Positions 33,141 through 45,200 of a stretch of 64,000 bases of DNA are shown here, one piece after another. Every line of letters starts with the position of its first letter. The first letter of the stretch is position 1. The DNA comes from Oscheius sp. JU75 (Eukaryota; Nematoda; Chromadorea; Rhabditida; Rhabditidae). The position numbers and the translations under genes are program-made. The notes below the pieces were generated by a model, which had not been told where the DNA came from, did not search any database, and saw only the letters and a program-made list of their open reading frames with translations. Location: contig JASJZC010000004.1 in NCBI GenBank assembly GCA_037178855.1, forward strand, positions 4,092,001 through 4,156,000, written 5' to 3'.

Positions 33141-36100
33141 TTAACGACGCCAGTTTCCAGATTCAGCACCAGCACCACCAGAGGGCTTGTTGAGAGGCGG
33201 GCGACGTTCGAGATTCCCTAAATATAAACCTAGTTCGACACGTGAAGAAACATACGAGGCGGTTCTTGATTGGGACGAGCAGGTCCAGCTAGGCCTCCTT
33301 GTTGACGATGCGGAGGAACGTAACCACCAGTTTTGGGCGGCGTTGGAACAGTAGTCGGCTCATCCCTCCTTGGTACTACCTGACCACGTGTCCATGCGCC
33401 ACCAGCATCGGCAGCAGATGACACAGGAGCACGGCGAGGCGGCTCAGTCGGTTCGATACGACGCGTTCCGAAATCGGCACGAGATGGGGCCTCGGATTCA
33501 AGAGGACGCCGTTCCATAGCTCTGACAGGAGGTCGATACACACCACTTTGGGGAGGAGGAGGACCAGTAGGTGCCATATCACGGCGCCAACTTCCACCCT
33601 CAGCCTCGTGAGAAGTAACGTTCTGAAAAAAAATAATGGGGTTAATAGGCTTTGTAAAGGACTTACAGCTCTATCCCGCATAGGCGGGCGATCCATACGA
33701 TCCATTCTTTGGGGCTGTGTGCGTGCTCCACCACCTCGCCAATCGTTGTCAGTCATCGCCTTCGAATCGTCTTCACGACGGCGGTTATCATCCTAAACTT
33801 AGAATCAGTCTACTATACAGAATATAACATACTCTAGCCTCTCTACCAGCACGTCTTTGAGCATCGGCCTGCTGTTGACGATTGCGTTCTTCTTCTTCAC
33901 GCTTCTGGCGTTCATCATCAGCCTTCTTACGGAGCCACTTCTCGCGACGTTCGCGCTTGCGCTGCTCGGCACGCTCCTGTAGACGATGCTCGCGGACGGC
34001 ATTGAGCTTGGCCTCGAACTCGCTGATCTTTCGGGAGAAGTCGTCGCTGTTGCGATTCTTCACTTCGGTTATCCATTCCTCAGTGTCATCATAAATGGCA
34101 TCAAGATGCTGCCACATCTGGACCGCATTCTCATGATCGCTTCTAAAACAATGCATAAGTTCTATAATCCAGAAAAAACAAACTTGGCCTTCTCGATTCT
34201 CTTCCTCTCAAACTCCTCGTGGATCTTCGGAGCTTCAGTTAATCTCTTGTGCATGAGAGCACGTCTTTCGCTCATCTCCTCCAAATGCAAAGCACGAATG
34301 TGGTGATCAAAAGTCTTCTCCTGCTGTTGAAGTCTCTTCTGAGTTTCCTGGCGTTCCTTGTCGAAGCGCTCTCGCTGTTCACGAAGAAGAGCTTCGGGGT
34401 CCATCTCCTGGAAGACACGTTCTCCCTTCTCCTTGATGATGGCCTGATAGATGGCAGTATTCTGCATCTTGCGAAGCTGGTCCTGCCTGATCTTACGTTG
34501 AACCTCATCCTGGAAGGGAGATTTTTGGAAACCAAATGATCAAGTTACCTGCTCAGCTTGCTTCCTTCTCTTCTCACTCTCCAGATTCTCAAGCTCCAGA
34601 CGCTTCATCTCCTCGGCTCTCTTCGCCTCTTCACGCTTCTGCATCTCAGCTTGAACTTGTTGAGTACGCTCGGCCTTGACTCGCTCAGAAGTTTCCTTGT
34701 AGTTCTCGATCTTGCGGCGACGAGTGAGCATTCTTTCCAGTTCGGCCGGCCTACTGTGTTCGTACTTTCTGGCATGAGCCTCAACGCGTTGGATGAGATC
34801 GTGTTGCTTCTTATCAGAATCCATGGCTTCAACAGTGATTCGCAACTTGTCAAACATCTGTTCGAGATGAGTCCGAATATCTTCGACTCCGCTTTGACTG
34901 TCGTCGCCTAAAAACTTGTTGCTATATGAACAGGGAACGCTCTAACCTCTATAAGCCTCGCCGTCTTCCAGGTCGATTCCACCAGCAAGAGCAGCATCGG
35001 CTGTGCCGAATCTGACACAACTGTTTTTGTGATCAATCTGGGCACGGACAAAACGATGCTTGGAAGCATCGACAATCAGGCGTTCGAGCTCAAGCTCGGT
35101 GAAAGAAGGAATGATCTTTTGAAGACGTTCCCAAGTGATAGAGTCGTAGATGGTCGAGATCTGGAGATTTGTACATTACTAGTACTAAAAACAACCGACT
35201 TGTTTCAGGGACTTTGTAGCAGCCACAATTCGGATAGCTTCTACGTATTGCTGATTGCCGCTGGCTTCGATAAGTTTCAGCTGTTCTTCCACTTGCTGAG
35301 AGAGCCGCAAAGGCGCAAAGTTGTTCTCCAACAGCTTGTAGAGAGCACTGGTGGATTCCGTGGCAGTTTCCGCCAGGTTGAGTCTAGCAACTTCCTTGAG
35401 AATTCCGGCACGAGTCGGAGCGATTGGAAGACGCAGAAGATTAGACAACAGACTGAAAATGTATCAATTGCTATTGGCCTCGAAATCACAAGGTTTGACA
35501 AGGTATTCCAGATTGAATAAAATCTGCCCTAATCATTCAGCTGAAGCCACCAATTGGAAAGACTCAGAAACATACAAGACAGGGAACATATTCCAACAAA
35601 ACGGGAAAAAGCTTACCGAATGTTAGAAATGTGTTGCTCTTCGATGTCCAAATGCCGAGTAAGATCCGAAGGACTATCAGCGCCATCGGGAATAGAGAGA
35701 GTGGCCAAGAGGACACGAGTTGCCTGTTCTTGGGATTCCTCCTTGGCGAAAGTCTTCTTCATGTCCTTGTAGATTATATACTTTTGGAGAAGTGCAGCAG
35801 CATGGAAAAGACTATTCCCAGCCTTCCAGAAAACGAGGGCGAGCTGGAATATGAATGTTTCGGGGTGATTTGGTCACGCAGCCTATCGACGTGTGCATGA
35901 TATTCCGATCCGATATTATCTACCCCCATGATCACCTCAAAACAACATCGAAGCCGTTTCAACATAGATTGTGGGGGACCAAGAGTGGTGTTCGTATCAA
36001 GTAATCTACCTTATCATAATAGTTGACAAAGCTACCAGGCTTAACCATCTTCTTATCCTTGTCCTTGCTCAGCTGCATCATTCCGTGGACATCCTCGGCA

Positions 36101-37017
36101 CTCTTATAAGCTTCTTGCCAAAGCTCCATCTGGATAGCAGTGTCCAGTTGATGGAGACGAGTGTCTTGCATCAAGGTTAGCGATTCTTGTGAGTTCAGTT
36201 TAACACTGAAGTGTGGAATTCAACAGAATGCAGATTGAACAACTTACACATGAGAAAGATGTTGATGCTTCTGAATGTGATTCAGATGCAGACGAAGAAG
36301 TTCGCAGAGCTTGCGGAACTCAGTTCTACGTTGGTACTTGGCGCAAAATTGGAAAGTTTGACGAGCAATCTTGTGATAGAGAGTCTCTACCTGAAATTCG
36401 TCTTTTGTTTGACGAATGGTTGAAAAAAGTCACCTGAGCATTGTTACGGAGCAACTCGAGACAATTCCTGTAAGAGTCCCAGAGGAAACGGAGCCAGGGG
36501 GCAAGGACAGTCCTATCCATCCGGTCTCTAGCCGCAGCGCCAGAAACGACAGATAAAAGAAGAGTCTCGGGAACATCGCCCTGATCCAGGTCGTCAATTT
36601 CTTCGACCTTCTCGATGGACGTCTTCTGGGCCTCCTCGGTCTTCGACTCGGCCATAGTCAGGAACTCCTCGATAACCGTTTGAAGAGATTCCGGCTTGTA
36701 CTAAAATTATCGATAAGGCTGTTTTAAGGATCAATTTCACCTGTTGAGTAAGGGCCTTGTACTGGAATAGAGCATCTTTAGCGACATGAGGCTTCTTGAG
36801 AAGGACACAGAGTTTCAGGTGCTTGAACATAATGTCCTGATGGACCTCCGTCCATTGTTTGAAACGACGAGACTAAAATGGAGTTATTGAAAAAGAATCT
36901 GCGTACCTTGATAGTATCATGAAGAGTTTCCAAAGCATCGGCCTCTTTTCCAACCTTGATAAGCTCTTCAGCACGCTTCAAAGCGGCCTCAGGCTTTTGA
37001 AAGTAAATAGGAGGCAT
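33141..37017 (-). CDS. EIF3A: Translation initiation factor eIF3 subunit a
   Basis: Fourteen exons: 37017-36907, 36872-36741, 36700-36434, 36390-36248, 36205-36010, 35843-35617, 35452-35200, 35160-34947, 34907-34549, 34509-34184, 34142-33833, 33792-33667, 33622-33256 and 33217-33141. They total 3108 nt, or 1035 aa (human 1382). The N-terminus [17 protein letters not shown] and [19 protein letters not shown] match the TPR-like helical part. [11 protein letters not shown]-type and [20 protein letters not shown] segments mark the PCI domain. The middle is a long charged helix ([24 protein letters not shown]). The C-terminus is Arg/Pro/Gly-rich rather than the vertebrate DDDRGPRR decarepeats, which accounts for the shorter length. 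eIF3a is the core scaffold of eIF3 on the 40S subunit. The start follows an atttcag acceptor by 15 nt. The gene is divergent from the KCMF1-like gene. Confidence 0.97.
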
Positions 37018-37686
37018 AACGCCTTTTGTTACCTGAAATTCAACAATGAATATAGACGCTCTTGAAGCTGATACAGAAAAAGGAAAGCTCCAGTACTACA
37101 TAAATATATTTCATTAGGACTAAAAGAAAAACAATGTGAGAAATATCGGCTATCAATGTCAGCAGCTTAAAGTTACCAAGCTTAGTGAAGAGAATGGGGC
37201 AGCTTTCTCAGTCCTAACAATGTTTTGTAGGCTCGAGTTCCGTTTTTTGGTAATTTTTATGATTGTCTACGTGTTATGAAATTTTTCTACAACGAATTCA
37301 CAGCAAAAACAATAGAAACAACAAAAAAATAGGCAGAACAAGTTGGCATGAACCGTTTTCATCACTCGAAAAGGAAAAGTTAGACCTTTAACATAGTTCG
37401 TGACAGGACCCATAGCACTCGACTGCAATGAAAAATCTTCATCCACTGATATTTTCTGGCCAATAACTGTTCCTTTCTGAAGAATTCTCTCTTTTTTTTC
37501 TCTCTCATATCACGAGAAGACCGACCCCAAACCCAGAAAAAAAACTTGTGCTGACTCTCAGGTTTGAACTTGTGCTTACTCTCACGTTTCAACGACGTAA
37601 ACAAATTGATAAAGAAATCTTGTACTTACTGTCTTCGATTTTTCTGAGATGTACGATTTTTTCAGAGATCACGAGGGACGAGTGAA
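37018..37686. promoter_or_regulatory. Bidirectional promoter region, eIF3a / KCMF1-like
   Basis: 669 nt between divergent starts. It is AT-rich with no exon visible. Acceptor-like sites flank both starts (ends at 37033 for eIF3a, 37665 for the KCMF1-like gene). It must contain promoters for both, but I see no clear TATA box. Confidence 0.5.
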
Positions 37687-40600
37687 ATGTCATACGGGTC
37701 CAATGTCCATGAAGGTGAGTGTGGTATCCAGGAACTTCAAAGAAAACATTTTCAAAACAAGAACTTTCTAAACTACCCACTAAATTTTTCAGGAGTATCG
37801 TGTGATGGTTGTGGATTCAATAACTTTGGAGGGAACCGATACAAATGTCTCAGATGCTACGATTTTGATCTGTGTCATGCTTGCTACGTCGGGAAACGAT
37901 ATCCTCCAGGAGGTAGAGAAAGTTCAGTCAAAAAACCTAAAAACTCTTAGGTACACAACACATGGAGAACCATCCCATGCAAATGATGCTGACTCAAAGA
38001 GATTTCGGTAAGAACTTGGATATTTTTGAGTAAGAACTGTTCAGAAATAATCTACGAGGGAGACCAAACCAAAAACTACGATATCTGCAAAATCTGCTCG
38101 TTTACCTGTCCGATTTGCAACCAAGGTGGATTGACAGTTCGATCCTTTGGGAGTCACATTAACATTCATGTGTATCCATTAGAAGATCCAGTGGTAGGGA
38201 GGAATTGTCTTGAAGAAACTCCTTTTCCAGTACTGCCCTCTCTGCATAGCATATCCAGGAGATTCGAATCGATCACTCCATGATCTGAAAGATCACATGA
38301 CCACAACTCACAGGTAAGGTGTAGTCCTGGTAGAATCTGGGAACTAACAAGATCGCTTCATGTAGAAAACCAGTCGCTTACGCTCCTGGTAGAGCGACTC
38401 ACACTGTCAGTGTTCCTTTTGTAACTTGAACTGTTTGAATCTTCTGTCTCGTCTTGTCAACTGTAATCTAGGATAATACTTGACAGAAAAGGTCAGAAAC
38501 ATTGTCCGTTCTGATCAAGACACTTGAATTCCCATGCTCTCTCCAGTTCAGTAAATCTTCCCCGGCAGAAACTAACCTTTTCCCTTTTGATCGTGTAATT
38601 CACTTGAGCTGTTCCAAGAAAACCAGATTATGGTAGTTTCTTAAGTATCCATATATTAGTAGGCTCTACGAAAGTTTTTCAGTCACTTGGACAATGCCCC
38701 CTATCGAGCCGAGCCCATAGCGCGAGCAGCGAACCGACGACCAGTCTTGGCAAGACGGACCCAAAGACAGCCAGCAGGTCAAGCAGGAAGTAGGCTCTAA
38801 ACCTCACCTTTCTTATCCATTTTCTAGCGTTCACAACCCAACAACTCGGAATAAATCTGCCTCTGAACTCGATGAATTGGCCCTCGGAGGACGTGGAAGA
38901 CATGTTGCGACTAGCCAACGTGGCCGGAACACTTGGTGGTCGAAGCGTCGTTCCTCAGAACGTGAGTGACCGGTTTTCGTTGTTTACTGTTCGGTCCTTT
39001 ATCAGTAAAGGAAGATCGCTTTTGTCAACTTCCCGCTCATTTTCAGGTAGTTAATAGAATACAAAGACTGCAAAATAACCAAGGACTAAATCAGTTAAAT
39101 CAGGTGAATACATTCGCCTGATGTGAGGCTTTTTCTTATTTACTCTAAGAAAAAGAACAAATCTGTTTTAGATTTTGAATACGGGTATCCATCCGAATCT
39201 TCCACAGATCTTTGGTGCGCCGAGGGAGCCACAGACAGCACTACAGGTATTCGGTAGAGAGATAGTGAAAGAATCTCCTAGATCCAGCCACGGGACCAGC
39301 AGGAAATGAATAGGGCGATGAATGCTATCTCAGCTGCCATTGCTCGCAATCCTCAGGTGTTGAACGAGGCTAGAAGTAACGGTGTCTATGCCCAGCCACG
39401 ACATCCCAACTCACAACGACCTCCCTCGGTTTGTAGATTTCTTTCTCTCATTCACCGCAAGTTCAGGTCAATCAACCGATAGCCAGGCTTTTGAGAAACA
39501 ACACTATTTTCTCAGTTCATCGGTTTGATGAGGAAAATGTAAGAGAACCTTCGACAAGAGAATCATTTATTTGATCCAGATGATGTCCTCTTCGGAAGCT
39601 GCCGAACTGACAGGGGATGAGAACGAGTACGGATCTGGGGAGGAAGGGTTGCCGCCATTGGAAGGAGACTCTTCACAGGAAGAAGACAACATCGACACAA
39701 ATGCGAGTACTTCGGGGATATCGGCACAGGCGACGAGAGGAGATGCGGCAGAGAGTCAAGGGAATGTGGAGACGGACAGCGAGTTCGAGTTTGAGAATCC
39801 TGAAGACGTAAGTACTTGAATCTAACACATAATATCATTCTTTTAGGACTCAAACGATTTATCGGAAACGAATGAACTGGAGCCAGTTGCGAACGAGACA
39901 GGACGATTCCCGTCAGAACGAGACATTCTAAACAGTCTCAGCGAGAACACCACACCGACGGAATTCACCCAACTCATGAGAATTCTTCGAGAAGACCCGG
40001 AATCCGACTATGAACCGGACGAGGCAGATGATAGGACGTATGCTGACTGTATTGGAGACGGTGACAGTCTGGAAGAACAGCTGGGGAAACTGGTTTGGTC
40101 GACTATCCAATTTGATGTGCCTCCCCTTCACACTTTTGGAATGCTTGACACCTGGAACGATCAGCGTTTCTTGAGACATCGAAAGCTGCAGAGAAAGATG
40201 AGTTGTGCCAGCACGATGGAGGACACTTTGAAGAAGGCCGACGTCGTATTGTCCTTCCTCAATGTGGCGGCTGGGAAAGACGAAGAAACGAAAAGCACGA
40301 GGCCGAAAGTTTTTGACAAACCAGGTATAGTTGCACAATTCATAACATTGTCCAATTTCATACTGTTCTGTCCGTCGAGCATTGAAAACTATGAGACTGG
40401 ACGAGCCGATAGTGGACCGGCAGTCGAATAGCAGAGTAGTCTCTACGGAACCAATCGCGAATGGTCAGACGAATGGTCACAATGTCCCAGAAGAAGATGC
40501 CGTCACTGAAGAGAATCCCCGGACTCCGACAGTCAAATTCCAGTCACCTGAGGAAGAACCCAGGCCGGAGGTTCCTCCTCGACTGTATATGTACTATCGA

Positions 40601-40726
40601 GGGGAAGAGAACTCTCTCCGACCAGCTCCTGGGTTTCCGGGACAACCGGATCGAAGTGGTCTGTCCTCCGATGAGGAAGAGACCCAAGACTACGAGGTCG
40701 ATTTTATCGATGACTCTGAACAATAG
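37687..40726 (+). CDS. KCMF1: KCMF1-like ZZ zinc-finger protein with long acidic C-terminal extension
   Basis: The first exon, 37687-37714, starts MSYGSNVHEG. Next come the ZZ finger (VSCDGCGF, YKCLRCYDFDLCHACY), an ENHPMQMMLT block aligning with KCMF1 DHPMQCILT, and two C2H2/Di19-like units (FTCPICN...H; YCPLCIA...H...H). A 13-residue exon near 38369-38402 follows. Downstream exons with consistent phases cover 38682-40726 and encode a Gln/Asn-rich coiled region (VVNRIQRLQNNQ). The tail of about 370 residues is very acidic, with an ordered core (LGKLVWSTIQFDVPP, FGMLDTWNDQRFL), and ends DFIDDSEQ. The ZZ/C2H2 pair is typical of the E3 ligase partner KCMF1, which works with UBR4 in the N-degron pathway. 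I could not find a phase-matched splice between about 38402 and 38682. The two halves may therefore be separate genes, or I have missed an exon. The acidic tail is not recognised. Confidence 0.72.
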
Positions 40727-40835
40727 ATTACGTGTTTTCGCCATATTTTCTCCGCCTTTCCTCGCATAATACATAGCGTGTGTATATTGGCCTGTGCAAT
40801 GCTCCCCCGTTTCGTCTAGTAGATTTTCCTTTTCG

Positions 40836-40849
40836 AATAAACTTTTATT
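40836..40849. terminator. Palindromic poly(A) signal AATAAA-ct-TTTATT
   Basis: AATAAA (40836-40841) for the KCMF1-like gene and TTTATT (40844-40849), which is AATAAA for the minus-strand homeobox gene, separated by 2 nt. It has the same arrangement as at 14361. Confidence 0.75.
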
Positions 40850-40967
40850 TTGGATATATTCGCATGTAGATATACAAATTGTGGACTATCACCGAGGATC
40901 ACAGTAACGATATGGGAGAAATCGTAAAGCCTAGTATTGCGAGTATCGTCGTTGACTCATAAGTAAG

Positions 40968-42252
40968 TTAGTGTTCCATGTGACTTGGACCGGGAAGGGA
41001 TTTCTTCTCCAAAAGGGCCTGTTCCATCAGAAGGCGCTTTCTCTTCTTGCTACGTCTGTTTTGAAACCAGACCCTAATTTGTGCCTCGGACAGACCCAGG
41101 CGTTGAGCAAGTAATTCTCGCTCAGGTCCGACCATGTAGTTGGATTCGCTGAAGACTTCCTCCAGAACTTCTGTCTGCTTCGCTCCGTAGATTGTCCTAA
41201 AAAGAATGTTATCTAGTATTTTCAATACAATTACCGTGGTTTTCTGCCTCCAATGGAACCTTTCCGCTGTTCAACACCTCCTACCGATGGTCGTCTGAGC
41301 AGAGTGTGCACAGTAAAGTCGGAATACCTGAAGCTTTCCTTATTCCTTTCACTCTTGTAAACGAACCTTCGTCGATCATCTTGCACTGGAGCAGCCAGCA
41401 TGCTTTCTGGGGCTGACTGACGTCTCGAAAAGGCCGACGGTCCCGCATCCATTGGAGAGAGTTGCTGTGAGGAAGAGAAGTGATTCAATCCGGAGCTGAG
41501 CAGTGGCGAGAGATTGGCCGAACCTAAAAATGGACTCTTTCCTCTCATTTCCTCATATTAATATCTATCAACAGCTCTATTTCCACCTGTTTCCTCTTCT
41601 TAATTTGCCCTCTCTCCCGTCGTAAATTCAGACTCCGTCATCGACGGACGTTGTCGTGTACAGATCGTTTATCTGTTCTCACGTCAAACTCATCAGAATT
41701 TGAAAAGAACTAGTGGAAAAGTGATGGCAGGTGTGATCGAACAGGTTAATGCGTCCTCGTGAACGATTCAATCGCCTACTTACCGAGCAAGTGAGTCTGA
41801 GAGGACGACGGAAGACTGAGGCTGGAGGTCAGGGAGAGAGGAGACAGTTGAGAGTTGAGGGAGAGCGGTGAGAGTAGACTGTCAGTCGGAGCAGTGATGG
41901 TCATTGTGGAGAATGGGACGGTTATCAACGGAGTACTTGCTATCGTGAGTGGCTGAAAAGATAACTGTACACCAGATTGTAGGTTAGACTTACCGGAACC
42001 AAGATATCCAATTGTGGAGGAGGTGAGAGTAAACTGGCTATCGAACTCCGAGGCGTCAGAGACGGACTGACCATCGGCTGAAGAGCTGCCAGAGACTCCA
42101 GAACGGAACTCACTAAAGATTATTTCAATGAGGTAATGGAGGAACTCACAGTTGACAGGTGCCATGCCGGTCAGACTTGTCGGCAGGGTGGTCGTGGTCG
42201 GAGCCGAAGTCGTAACAGCGTCATAGCACGACATCGGCAGAATTCTGTACAT
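40968..42252 (-). CDS. Homeobox transcription factor (NKL group, EMX/VAX/NOT-like)
   Basis: ATG 42252 begins MYRILPMSCYDAV. Five exons are apparent, with introns near 42125, 41965, 41720-41540 and 41230-41197. The N-terminal two thirds are Ser/Thr/Leu-rich. A YSDFTVHTLL segment fits the eh1 Groucho-binding motif (F-x-V-x-x-L-L). The homeodomain starts at GGRKPRTIYGAKQTEVLEEVF and contains SNYMVGPERELLAQRLGLSE and IRVWFQNRRSKKRK: Gln at position 50, with W48, F49 and N51 intact. The YMVGPER...LA pattern in helix 2 resembles EMX, VAX and NOT proteins more than other classes, but the exact orthologue needs a tree. The protein ends soon after the homeodomain (PGPSHMEH). By family it is a sequence-specific repressor, probably in neurons or head patterning. 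Confidence 0.9.
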
Positions 42253-45200
42253 CTCGAAATGGAGACAGTTACAATGGAAGGAGAGAGCAGAAGAAAGAGT
42301 GAGACGGAAATGCGAGCATATTATACCACCATCGGTATTAACGGCTCTTTCGAAGGCAATTCACGCGGCCGAGCTTGTTAGGAGCCGGAAATGGAGAACG
42401 AAACGCTAAAGAGCAGAGGACTTTCAAAGAATGAAATATCTTTGGAAAGTTAGAGGAGAACCTCCTTCTGCGACCCGAGAAGTCGAACTGAATCCTCGTA
42501 GATCCCATTAAATTATCGTTCAGATCAGATGGGGCGGCGTCGTCGGATCCCGCCCCTTTTGATGACCGATTGACGCAAATTTGTCTTTCTTTCATGTAGC
42601 AGACCAATTGCAACTTGTTAGGCCGGATTATCCTCAAGACGGCATCATATGAGAGAGGCTGCTTCCGATTATCTTTCCAAAGACGACTACGAAGAAGCGA
42701 GCATAATTGAGCAGGACGTAGATTAGATGAGAAATCATAGATTGTCACGATTTGTTTTGTAGTACTCAACATGCTAATTGACTGACAATTGTGACTAAAT
42801 TGGGGAAGAGGACAGCGTCATTCAGACAGATCTACGTGGGTGCCAGATTTTTTCTCGACTATTTTGAGGTAACTCGTCTGCTTTTTGGGAAAGTACAATC
42901 TCATATTTTATAGTGTTTAACTGGTAGTCTAGTCAAGCAGAACAAGACAGAACAATACCATACCTCATTGCTCTCGAGTTCATGTCAGAGTCACTCTCAA
43001 AATCACCCGGAAACTCGTCCTTTCCTGGAAGATCAGTCATTTGACCAACGCTTGTAAGATTGATCCCGATCTGAGCTGATCTCTTTGACGTCGTCTTCTC
43101 TTATTCTTTTGACTGTTTATCCGAGTCCAATTATCCTCTTCGTCTTCCGGGAAGCCGTCAATTAGGATTAAGCGATAGAGGGTGGAATCTGCGCAAACAC
43201 ACAGTTCAACACATCACACTTTCTCATGAGGATTAACATTCAGATAATCACTCGGATAATTGGCCTCCGGGAGCACAGGCCACTTCCCATGGAATGTGAT
43301 CTTCTGCTTTGGCGGAGACAGTGGAGTCTACCTACTGTACGAGTTTGGGAAGAGGGGTTGTGAGCATCAGTCAAACGAACAAGCTCTAGTTGACTACCAG
43401 TAGTCATTTTTGAAGGTTCAGTTTTTAACCCTGGTTAACTAACTGGTTTCAGATTTTGAGCTTCAATAGCCCTGCCAAGTAAAGGTTTTTCAAGGTTAGA
43501 ACAGGAAATGCGCGAGAACACTAAGGTTTGTACAGTAGTCGCAAAGTTCCCAAAGGATTTGAATGAGAACTCCCACAATTAGTGTTAGGAAGAAGTAGGA
43601 TAGGCTGGTTTCCCTGAGAAATGTGTCCTTCTCAGGCAACACCAAAGGTTCACTTCCAAGAAATGGAAAAGTCAGAGAAGGTAAGTGAGAGTCGACTAAT
43701 TGTCTCCAATCGAATATTTATACACAAAGTAGCATGCTGGAAATAGTCGACCACGCCCTCTCTCTACAAACTGACTTCTAAAAGGAGGGCGTATACAAAA
43801 GTCGCAAGCCAATCGGCGTCATTAGCGTGGGAACTCATTCATTTCAGGTGTTTGTACTTGATATTATTATATGCGGGAATTTGCAAGGCATCGCCACTTG
43901 GTCCATAGAACAAACTGTTCTGTCTCGACTGCCTTTGATCATCTGTACCATCTTGGCCTTCGACTAAGCTTGTTTTGCGCCTGCTCTATCTCAAAAGATT
44001 AGCCATACGTAAGCCATAAGAAGTAACTCCTTCTAATCTGTCGATCAGGCCTAATCCCGAACTTGCGTTGTTTCAACACTCGAGACGTATGAAAGGAGAT
44101 ACTAACTTTTCCTAGGAAAATCCGATTTGGCTCTGACGATTGAAAAGATCTAATCTCATATAATTGTTAAAATAGAGATACCTCTGACGAGGATCTCTTC
44201 GAGGCTTCTTTTCTGGAAGAATGAGTCTATCCCAGTACTATTGGAAACATGGCGGAACGTCAAAGTGTCCAGAAAAGACAAGGGTAGGAGATATAGTCTC
44301 GAGAATAGTAGGTACAATAGATCGACCTCTTTTCCACCTGCTCGAACCACCATTTTCAGCTCAACTTGAACGATTTCTGCATAGTATACAGCCTTACTCA
44401 TATGACTACATTAATATTGTAGATTAGGAAAGCTCCCATTATGCCCTCTTACAGATTGTTCCATACACCTCACTTTCACCTTATACACTGTCATCGCCAA
44501 TTTACATATTACAAGTCGGTTCGGCGTAAGACAGGCGTCTGAATTTGCAATTATCGCAAATAATAATAATATGGGCGGTTGTCTTTTATTCATGGGCTAA
44601 TTGACGTAAAAAGAGGTGGGATGGGTGAGTGGACAAATCATGACAGATTACTGTATAGTCAGGGATAGCACGGCTGATAATGTCAAGATGGAATGAACAA
44701 TAGGATTTGGGAGAAACTGGGATTTGGTAAACACAAAAGATAAATAGACTCGAGTTCTCACTATCTAACTCGTCGTCTGGTCATATTAGGTGTTTAGCTG
44801 CGACATGTTGAAACTTGTCAAGATATTGGAGAAGGAGTCAGTTTGTAATCAGTACCAGAACTTTGCCTGTGGACTCGCACAAAGGTCATGTATACTACTA
44901 AGACGATATAAAGCTCTGGAGACTGACGTAAAAGACCGCATAGTAAAGACGGAAAAGAAGAACTTTTTGTGTCTCATGTCTGTATGAATAGCCTACTGAT
45001 GTTGCAATCGAGCTCTGTCAATTGACCACATTAGCCAGGTTCATTTTCTCATTCGAGAAAGACAGTGTCCAGCTGTGATGTCAAACGACGGCTGCGTGGG
45101 ACACGACATACACAAACATTCGGTACATAATTCAAAAGAAAGATTACTTGCGAAAATAGAGAGAGACCACTTCACCTGTCTTTCCCTCTCTTTAAAACCA

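Noticed and set aside
42338-42772. 144-codon minus-strand frame upstream of the homeobox gene
   Set aside because: Composition is random-looking and it cannot be joined to the homeobox ATG exon; it overlaps the presumed promoter.
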